Of a stretch of DNA of 64,000 nucleotides, positions 55,172 through 64,000 are shown piece by piece. The stretch comes from Hawksworthiomyces lignivorus. Lineage: Eukaryota > Ascomycota > Sordariomycetes > Ophiostomatales > Ophiostomataceae. Made by a program: the position numbers and the translations under genes. Under the pieces are notes generated by a model that made no database searches, was not told the origin of the DNA, and saw only the letters and a program-made list of their open reading frames with translations. The first letter of the stretch is position 1. Each line of letters starts with the position of its first letter. The DNA is taken from NCBI GenBank assembly GCA_002917075.1, contig NTMA01000021.1, positions 1-64,000 on the forward strand, in the 5' to 3' direction.

Positions 55172-58100
55172 ATGATGGAGGGTAACCAGTATCCGCGAAG
55201 CGGACCTCCTGGTGGCCCACAACACCAGCGGCACTCTTCTCAAGGTAGTTTACATGGAGGTAGTCCGCCACATGGCCATGCTCAGCAGCGCCGTCCATCC
55301 CAATCAGGATCACAAACAGGCCCTCCTCCGCCCATGGGAAGTTCGTCTCAGTCATCTCGGTCTGGCTCTCCGGGCCCATCCCGCTCTCAGCAGAATGTGA
55401 AGCCCCCCACTGAATCTGGTCCTGGTAATCCATTTCCGAAAGGACTGGGGTATGATCCTGCGAGAGACAAGCTGGAAGAAGCGAAACGCAAAGAGAAACA
55501 GATGTCTATGCGAATTGATCTCCCTCCGGAAGCATACAATACCGTAAGTATTCATAGCAGAGCTACTTTCCTGATAATTCATATTCTAATGCATTTTTGG
55601 CGGGGGCATTGCAGGATCCCAAGCTTCCAACACCATATGCTCGCCGTCCAGGATATAACGAAAAAGACAAGCCCTTGGCTCTTCGTATCAACCAGTACCG
55701 TGTGGAGAAAGCAACTGGCGTGAGGGTATATCAATATGCAGTAAGTCTCCAACGCACTCTTGTATGCTGTATGATGTATAACATGTTCTCTTCTAACATT
55801 TTCTTTCTTAGGTTACTCTTATTCCTGAGCCTACACGTGCCATTGTCTACAAAAAGTGCTGGGCGAGCTCCAAATTCCAGCGTGAACTTGACAAACATAA
55901 TCGTATTTGGTTGTATGATGGCCGGAGTCTAGCTTGGTATGTCATTTGCTCACTGCAATCCTATATTTATCACATCCAAAGACGTTTGAACTTTGATACT
56001 TTGTGCTAACAGATTTTTTTTTTTTTTTTTGGCAATAGGACCATCAATAATGTGACAAGCCAATTCAAGGTCGACATCGATCTGGATGCTGAGAACGGGA
56101 AGACTCCTCGTCCTGGTGCCCCGAATACGTTTGTCTTGCAGGTAAAGCAGACCAGCGTTATCAACCTTGATAGTCTGGTCGGTTATCTTCGTGGCACCGC
56201 ATCGTGGGACACACATGTCTTGGAGTGCATGAACTTCTTCGATCATGCACTTCGTCAAAAACCTTCTCAACTAATGACCGCCATTCGGCGCAACTTCTAT
56301 CATCCAGACGCTCCCAGAAGAGACCTCGACGGCACCATTTATGCGGCAAAGGGCATATATGCCGCATTTCGCCTCTCTGAGTCCATCCGCTCTGGTGGCT
56401 CAGGACTAGGCATCAACGTAGATGTAGCCAATACTACATTCTGGAAAGACCAGCCACTTCACAACCTGGTTCTAGAACTGCTGCAGATTTCCAGCACTAA
56501 ATGGCGCCCCAAAAGTCATGCCGAGGCCATGGATCTTCTCAAGCCGGTTCAGTGGCAGATGAACCAGAAGACCAATGAGCCAACCATGTCTGAAGCATTC
56601 ATTTGCTTGCGTCGTCTGCACAAACTGCGCTTCAAGGTTCAGCATAGAGGTAAAACGAATGACCAGAAGACATATACCATCGCTCGTATTGCCTGGCACC
56701 AGAAGTTTATGTTCGAAGGCGCTACTGCAAAGAACTACACGTTCACCGTCCGAAAGACAGGCGAGACGCGGAGCGTCTATGACCACTACAGGAAGCAATA
56801 CGACATGACCCTCCAATACCCTGGCTACCCAGTCATAGAGACCACTCGCGACGGAGCATTCCCCCTCGAAGTCTGCCATATTTTGTCCTGGCAGCGATAC
56901 AACTACAAGCTCAATGCTTCACAGACGTCGGCCATGATCAAGTTCGCTGTCACCCGGCCGCAAGAGCGCGCCCGGAACATCGCAGAGAATGTCAAAAGGC
57001 TGGGTTGGGATACGGATGAGTATCTGCGCGAGTTTGGCATTCGCGTCAATCCGAACATGGTTCAGGTACAAGGACGGCTTATTCAGCCCCCCAATGTAGC
57101 TTACAAGAATGGACTGGCCCGTCCAGGCACGACTGGCCGCTGGGACCTGCGGCAGAAAGTGTTCCACATCAACAACAAAGGCCGCGAGTTGAAGTCGTGG
57201 GGTGTTGCTGTTGTCGACGGCTGCGTGGATCAGCCTGTCATTCAAAACTTTATGCGCGTCTTCATCAAGACCTACAAAGACCATGGCGGCTTGGTCGAGA
57301 AGCCTCCCCACATCTGTCGATTCGCGCGCGGCATGCCGCACGACGAGGTATATCTGCAGGCATACAATTCCACCACCAACGCCAATGGTGGCGACCAGCC
57401 CATCATGATGTTCTTTGTCCTGCCGTCCAAGGACGCATTCGCGTACTACCGGCTGAAGAAGAGCGGCGAGTGCCGCTTCGGCATGGTCTCCCAGATGATG
57501 CACATGTCGCATGTTATCAAGGCCCAGCCGCAATACTGCTCCAATGTTTGCATGAAAGTAAACGCGAAGCTGGGCGGAACAACCTGCCGCGTGCCGGCTG
57601 AAGGCTCCAACCCCGCGGCGCCGGCTTTCTTCAAGGCACCAACCATGATTATCGGCGTTGATGTGTCGCACGGTGCAACAAATCTCAAGAACGAGCTCGA
57701 GCCGTCGCTGGCGGCCATGTCTGTTTCTTGGGACAAAGATGCCTCTAAATATGCAGCGTTCTGCCAGACGAATGGCTACCGTATGGAGATCATCAACCCG
57801 ATGCGACTGGAAAGCATGTTTGATGGAGCCCTTCAGAAGTGGTGCCAAACGTTGAACTGCCGGATGCCGGAGCATGTGTTCTATTTCCGTGACGGCGTGG
57901 GAGAGGGCCAGTTCTCCCAAGTCATGGACTACGAAATTACAGAACTCAAGAAGATTTTCTCGCGGCGGTGCGGCAGGGTGCCTAAGTTCACCGTCATCGT
58001 GGCCACCAAGCGCCATCATATTCGTTTCTTTCCTGAAGGCAACAGCGGCGACAGAAACGGCAACCCTCTGCCAGGCACCCTCGTAGAGAGAGAAGTGACG

Positions 58101-58511
58101 CATCCTTTCCACTATGATTTTTACCTTTGCTCGCATGTGGCCATCCAGGGTACAGCTCGTCCGGTCCACTACCATGTAGTCCACGACGAGATCGGGATGC
58201 CTCCGTCGTTGCTGCAGAAGATGATTTATCATCAGTGCTACCAGTATGCCCGATCGACCACGCCGGTCTCTCTCCACCCAGCCGTGTACTACGCCCATCT
58301 GGCCGGCGATCGTGCCAAGTCGCACGAGAATGTCGTATCGGACCGCAAAGATCCTGAATACATGAAGAAGATGATGTCCAACTGGACAGCGAAGAGGACA
58401 TCAGGCAGCGCAACGCATCCCACGGAGGCACCACCCCTGCTACCTTTTGGCGCTAAAGAGGCCGTAGACAAGAACAAGAATTTCACGCCATTCACAATGT
58501 GGTTTATCTAA
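55172..58511 (+). CDS. Argonaute (QDE-2-like) small-RNA effector
   Basis: Four exons: 55172-55543, 55615-55740, 55812-55936 and 56039-58511. They give 1,031 residues. Two adjacent ATGs open the frame at 55172 (MMEGNQYPRS). The N-terminal 90 residues are Gly/Pro/Ser/Gln-rich, as in fungal and plant AGOs. The N domain, linker, PAZ and MID regions follow. The PIWI domain starts near IIGVDVSHGATN. The slicer residues look intact: Asp in GVDVSHG (about 749), Asp in FRDGVGEGQ (about 826), and His in YYAHLAG (about 961). The protein ends in FTMWFI, close to the usual hydrophobic AGO C-terminus. Such proteins load siRNAs made by Dicer and cut matching RNA in quelling and antiviral defence. Whether this is the quelling or the meiotic-silencing paralogue (SMS-2) cannot be settled without a tree. 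Confidence 0.95.
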
Positions 58512-59140
58512 GTGATTTGTTTGTCGAGGGCATGCTTAATCAAGCTTGATAGTTCGGGAATGGAGAGGCATTTAACGACGCGCAGATTTCGTTTTGCATT
58601 GCTATCCGAGTTTTATCTTTCTAATGATTTCTTTTTCTTCTCGTTTTACTGCAACTGCTGAGCAACACTGAAGCCAGCTAGGAAGGGAAAAGAGTCTAAA
58701 AAAAGCAAAATGGACGGGTAATTCGATCCTTTAGGAGCTTAGCTAAAATGAATAAAACATTTTGCCCATTTGTGCGGCCAAAAATTTGGTGTGATGATGC
58801 TAGAATCTTTTATTTCACACCAAAAACCATGTGTTAACTAAAAGCAAGTGACGCTACCTAAAAAAGAACCCCCTGTCGAATGTTCCAACTCTGCCTGGAC
58901 TTGATTGACAGCCCCGTATACCGCTGACGTTGTTATGGGTGATATTTTATTAACTAAGGCTATGGAAAGTTGAGGGCCGGAAAACAGATGGTATCATAAC
59001 GCCAAAGCCCAAGAAGAGAAATTTAAAGGGCAAGTGGAAAAACTGAGAACGCATTACTTGAGGCCATAGCTCGTTCAGATATACAAAAACGTTTAAAAAA
59101 AAAGGAAAAAAAAACATAGGAAAAGAGGTTGGGCTGGCAT
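58512..59140. other. Convergent spacer, Argonaute and RasGAP
   Basis: AT-rich 3' regions of two convergent genes. No gene recognised; the small minus-strand frame at 59023-59277 only overlaps the last RasGAP exon in another frame. Confidence 0.5.
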
Positions 59141-61743
59141 CTACCAGCCCTTCTTTCTTGCGAAACGCTTATTGAGGAGAGCGAGTACCTTGGGTACGTT
59201 AAATTGGACGTACTCCAAGTCGAGCTCGTCCAGGTTGTCTTTCTGCATCTCCAATAAATCGTCGAGCTTGAGGTCAAGTTCCAAAAGGCCTCGGGTGCGT
59301 CCTATTAGAGTTAGTTAATACGATGTTCTCAAAGAGGCTTTCAGACACAAGAAAACAGTGGCTTACCCTTATAGTGCAAGGAAATGACAAATGTGCCCGG
59401 TAGCGGGCTAGTGAAGTTGAAGTATATGTTCGCTCTCCGGTTGTCGGGGACATTGCTCTTTTGAATGACGCCCTCCTTCTCTAGCTGCTGATGGGTAAAC
59501 TTATATGGGCCAAGCACCTGCTGCTTCTGCGGTTTCCGGCGTGTGCCCTCACTCTGGCTACGGACGTTATGAAGGTAGCTCTTGTACGTCTCCAGCTGAC
59601 CATTCAAGTAGGCGTTGTGGTCCGTGATGGTGGCAAAGACTTCAGCCAGCTTCTTAGTCTCTGTGAGGACACCCTCCTTCAACGAGCCGAGGTGCTGCAG
59701 CTCCTGTTCGACTTCATCACGCAGCAGAGAAAAACCGTCGGACTTATCGGTGACCTTCATCTCTTGCAGTTGACTCAGAAGTTCCATGGCACGGATACCC
59801 TTACGAACCATGACGGCATCGTTCTTAGATGTGGCAGCGGCGTCGGCGATTCTCTCCAGGCGCAGGGGACGGCGAGCAACGGACGAGTTCTGTGGGATCG
59901 AGCGCATGATCTGCACAAAGATGGACTTGGCCTCCATGAAGAACACCTCCTCTTGCGTGATATCAAGCGCCGCAGTGAGATCGTCCAGAGCAGCCTCCCA
60001 GCGGCTGAACAGGGGAAGGTTGATGACGCGGTTCTCCTTTCTTGGGAGTTGAGCCGGTGCAGCACCTAGCTCCCCCATCATGATGGCAAGATGCGAATTC
60101 GAGTCTTTGCAGAGCTCGCCCTGGTGCTTCTCAATCAGGGCGTGCATGGCATAGATTTCATTCAAGGTGATAGACAGCTCGAGGTCTTTCTTTGAGAGAG
60201 CCACGTAGTTGTCCATCTCCAGGCTCTCATAAAAATCTTGCACTTCACAGAGGTCGAGCATGAATTTATTAACACGGTCCTTGTTCTGATGGATGAAGGG
60301 CTGCAGCTTGGCCATGTATGGCTCCTTGGCATACGACGGCTTGTTGGCCAAGTTTTGCAGCATCTTGGCGATTAGAGTTAGAGTGCGGCGAGGCCGGTCG
60401 GCAGGGGTACCATCAATAAGCATGTACGACTTCGGTGTGACAATGGCGGGGTTGATGAAGCGCAGGAAGAAGAACCCGCCGATCAGAGTACAGACGACCT
60501 GGTCGTTGGCGTCGGGGTACTTGCGCTTGGTGAGACTACGAATCTGCTTGCAGATCCAGCGGATGCCATACGGTGCCTCCTCGAGGCCGTCGATGATGGT
60601 GGTGAGGAAGCCATTGGCAATCTCGTTGAGCATGGTCAAGCGGGGCTCAATGATGGCCTGCACCTGGGGGTTCTCAGCGGCCTGTTCCGCAGTAATTCCT
60701 TTCGGCAGCGAAGGCGGCAGGCTGCCGGTATCTTCCTCGATCTGAGCAATCATGGTGTCGTATACCTTGAGGGGATTGATCTCAAGATCTAGATCATGAA
60801 GTTCAATGAGGCTATTAATCCTGTCGGCAAGGATGGACTTGAGGAAGCTCTGTCCGGGGCCACGTCTCGTGTACGTGGTCATCATGCGAGACACTGGGGT
60901 ATTGGCACGCAGCAGCGAGGAATACTCAGGAGTGTTGTCGAATTGGTATGTCAAGACGGACTGGAACATTGTCAAAAGCAGATGCTCTTCACGGCTCTCG
61001 TATTGGTTACCGTAGATGGTGAACATGACGGTCTGGAGCAGAGAGTCGATCTCGGTCATGGAGACTAAACGACAAAGGTGTGCAATGTGTCTCGGCTCGG
61101 ACTGCAGCATAAACATCAAGTTGCCGTATTTCTGTGTCTTCTCGTCGTTCGGGAAGCCGCCAACTAGCAGCTCAGAGGTATCTTCAAGTCTGCTTGCAAC
61201 TTCGTTTTGCTGCGAGAAGTATACATTAGTTCAAAGAGTCTAGGAACAGGAGGCACATTGGATCACAATGCGTGCTGGCACAATCTGTTTAGACAGCATA
61301 GCTGTAAGCTACATCTGCAGCCTTATAACATACCTCTTCCAAAGCCATGCGATTCTGGATGAGAAGAGCGATTCGAGAGTCCAGATAGCGGACATCCTTC
61401 TCTAGGACGAAGTTCTGCTTGGATTGGGACGAGATCTTGGCTTTGAGGTCGCGCAGTTTCTTCTGGGCTGGATAGGAAGATGGGATGTCAGTCGAGACAC
61501 GCAGTCAATGCTAGTAAATTAGGCAAAAAGAGACAACGTACCTTTGGCAAGTTCGTCCTCAATTTCCAAATCAGTCTCCTGTGCCGACATGGACATGTAG
61601 AGCGCAGACATCGAAATCCGCTTGGATTGGCGGGCGGACCGCGCGCCATCGTAGGACGACATTGTGTTCTGTCTGGATATAGGTTGGAAGGAAGAAGAGG
61701 AAGCAGTCGAAGCTCGTGAAGGCGTCTGCAGCATGACGGACAT
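59141..61743 (-). CDS. Ras GTPase-activating protein (Gap1/Sar1 type, RasGAP + RasGAP_C)
   Basis: Four exons: 61743-61542, 61467-61334, 61209-59367 and 59301-59141. They join to 779 residues. The start is the ATG at 61743 ([13 protein letters not shown]); the extension beyond it begins with GTG only. A coiled segment follows ([19 protein letters not shown]). The catalytic domain contains [11 protein letters not shown] with the probable arginine finger (Arg213) and the hallmark [17 protein letters not shown]. The RasGAP_C region lies in the last 200 residues ([35 protein letters not shown]). The last exon adds [19 protein letters not shown] and ends RFARKKGW. The layout matches Schizosaccharomyces Gap1/Sar1 and the C-terminal half of IQGAPs; no IQ or calponin domain is present here. 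It should switch off Ras and so influence growth, morphology and mating signals. Confidence 0.93.
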
Positions 61744-64000
61744 GGTTTCCGGCACGAGGAGCTCGGTGTTGTTCACGCGTGCAATGGGAAACGATCAATG
61801 ACTTGACTTAGGAGGGGAAATCGCAATGCTCGTCTCCCCTTTAGAGGAAAGCCAAAGAAGAACTGCTCTCCGGCAGCTGCGGCCGAGGAATAGATCAACC
61901 TCTGAAAGAGGTGAATGGATGGAAGCGGCGGAAGACGAACAAAAAGGGATTTTAGAATGTGTGTTCTAAGATAGAAACAGCAGCCGCGAACTAAGACGAA
62001 ATGTCGCAAGACCAAATGAAACAGGCTAGTCTCTCTCTATCGCCGTCACTGCTAAGGTCCAGCCTAAGGGGCAGTTCGTCTCGAAGGAGATATCGTGGAG
62101 TCGTGCTCGAATATCGTATCGTGATGATTATGTCGGATTGGTGCAGCGCGTTCATGGAGGATCGTGAAGAGCGAAGAGATGCAAAAGGAACACATAGGAT
62201 GGGGGGAAATAGTGAAGAAAGAAGGAAAAGAGGAAAAAAAGATGCGCGCGTGAGTGGAGTTTGTAAGAGAAACGGGAAAGGGGAGAAATCAAAGATAGAG
62301 AGGGGGAAGGTTCAGGGATTCTTCTCTGGAGGGGAATTCGACTGGGGCTCAGGAACGGTTTCAGGGCAATTGGGAAGTTCGGCCAGTGAGCGCCAACTAC
62401 GGGTGAAGACCAAAGGAGACAGCGACGGGAAAGGGGAAGGGAGGGGCGAGGAACAGGAAATGGAAAGGAGCAGGAAAACAAGAAGGAAAATACTTAGACA
62501 GGGCGGCCAATTTGGTGTGAGTGGGCTGGGGTGGTTGGTCCCAGTACGACTGTACCTATGTAAGTAAGTCGAGGTCCTTGTGGGAAAAGAAATGGTTTGA
62601 AAGTCGACCTGCGCCAAGGGGCGGGGAGACGGTGAAGTGGTAACGGAGGTGTGGTGTGGGTAGTGCCTGTGGTGGTGCAGGCGGCGGCGGCGGTAGTGGT
62701 GGTGTTGGTGGTGGTCTGCAGCGTATAGGCGAGGAGAACGATAAAAAAAGTAGCCAAGACGTGGGTGGTGAGTACGACGCAGTGGTGCGCAGTGGGTGCG
62801 TCCTATAAAACGTTATATTGACGGATAGCCGTTTTGGAAATGAAAGTGTGTCGGTTTTGCCAATGTGCCTGAGGTCGTTCCGTCGTTCCCCTTTTTTCAC
62901 CGTTGCGCTTGTGCCTCTAGCTCGACTCGATTCCAACTGTTTGCCTTCTTATTCGCATATAGCCCCGGTTTTGTAGCTCTCCCCTTTTCTCACTAGCTTT
63001 CAATGACGGCAATAAAAAAAAAAAATAAAAGATGGAGAGTTTTTGCTGGACCAAGCTACTAAGCAGAAAACCTTCGCCTGCGTCGACTCGTTCCGCTGGT
63101 CTGCAGTTGTACGCCGTTCCCGTAAAAGAATGGAAACTTAATATGGAGAACGGGCCACTTTAGTGTGATGGGGGACCGTTTTTTGTTGGTGAACTCTGAA
63201 TTCACTACAAATCGATGGAGAGCCGCAGAAGGGGTCCTGAAAATGATGAAAAGCGAGACAGGGCTCCAGAACTCGCCAGCGGGAGATCGGTCGACTGCCT
63301 CTCTCTTTCTCTATTTGGCCTCTCGTTTCCCGCTGTTTCTATTCGTCTCTCGTCAGAGTTGCGTGTGGGAACGCATACATATTACAGCACCAAATAAAAA
63401 GCATGTCTAAACCGAAGCAAGGGAACAAAAGAAGATCAGAAAATATGTGGGTACGACGCAGGTTACTCACAGAAGAAAAACCCCAAAACAAGAACAGAAA
63501 AAGAGCAGAAAGACAAAAAGGGGAGGTGTGGAGCCGTCGCCTTTCTGTCTCAGAACCAGGGGCAGGGGGGAGGCACAAAAGAGCAGAAACAAAAGTCGTC
63601 ACTGCGGGAGAGACGATTATTGCAAATCTTCCGGTTGGTAGGATCGGTAGGAGCGCTGATAGGGCACACCAGCAGGTACGGAGTACTTGCAAGCCATGTA
63701 ACGGAAGAACAAGACAGGTACGGGCGGGGCGGAGAAGCAGAAGCTCAAGAAGAGCACAAAAGAAAGCTAAAAAGAACAGAGGACAGGGAGGGCTAGTGTA
63801 GAGGCGCTCTGTTTGATAGAGTGCGGTGTCACGGCCAGTCAGATGAGCAAGGCCGGATGCTGTGGATGGGAGGGGAAACAGGACAATGGTGTGGGAGGAT
63901 GGGCATATGTGGTGGTTGGTGGAGAGCTTATCGAGAGGATGTGAGAGACAAAAAGGGCGAGAAGAGGAAAAATGAGAAAATAAGAAAGGTAAAAAAGGAA
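61744..64000. promoter_or_regulatory. RasGAP promoter and unassigned right end
   Basis: 2.26 kb to the window edge. It is rich in purine runs on the plus strand (pyrimidine on the RasGAP coding strand). The open frames at 62001-62567, 62556-62936 and 63403-63801 are low-complexity Arg/Ser/Pro products without domains. I find no gene here; the long region fits an extended 5' leader and promoter of RasGAP. Confidence 0.45.

Noticed and set aside
62001..62936. Open frames on both strands near the right end
   Set aside because: Low-complexity purine/pyrimidine-rich products, mutually overlapping, no domain.

Overview
The window is nuclear DNA from a filamentous ascomycete (Pezizomycotina, most likely a Sordariomycete). 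The evidence is GC-rich coding sequence broken by many 50-150 nt introns with GT..AG ends and CTAAC/CTAAT-like branch sites, pyrimidine-rich promoters, and a typical mould gene set (SRO7, RNA14, ASF1, SKI3, UTP22, Argonaute, RasGAP, GH3 and GH17 wall or biomass enzymes). I built the exon structures by hand. Every multi-exon model below closes in frame.

Layout: 1-2573 is the 3' part of an SRO7/Lgl gene. 3627-6533 is a secreted GH3 beta-glucosidase. 7082-7516 is a small membrane protein with a PPxY motif. 9167-19645 is an accessory block of innate-immunity or heterokaryon-incompatibility type: a NACHT-WD40 NLR (minus strand), a divergent HeLo-domain (HET-S-like) gene, and a lipase-NB-ARC-TPR NLR. 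20379-22489 is a fungal membrane protein of unknown function. From 23.5 kb on the genes are mostly core: RNA14, ASF1, BolA2/Fra2, NIF3, VPS51, a GPI-anchored GH17 glucanase, RMI1, SKI3, UTP22, a Dal5-type MFS transporter, Argonaute and a RasGAP of Gap1/Sar1 type. No gene was recognised after 61743.

Main discovery: the NLR and the HeLo gene at 9.2-15.0 kb look like a receptor/effector pair that signals through a shared amyloid motif. Splicing shows a short N-terminal motif in the NLR (AQQGINNGPI, residues 14-23). The second exon of the HeLo gene adds a 29-residue tail with the matching motif GQQGRNDGTI, ending at the stop codon. This is the arrangement of NWD2/HET-S and of the sigma systems, but the motif is not one I can assign exactly. 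The NLR allele carries a TAG in place of a CAG after WD repeat 11. The last three repeats and the normal C-terminus remain open behind it. The nearby lipase-NB-ARC-TPR gene uses two GC-AG introns. This block appears more AT-rich than the housekeeping DNA around it, which fits an accessory island.
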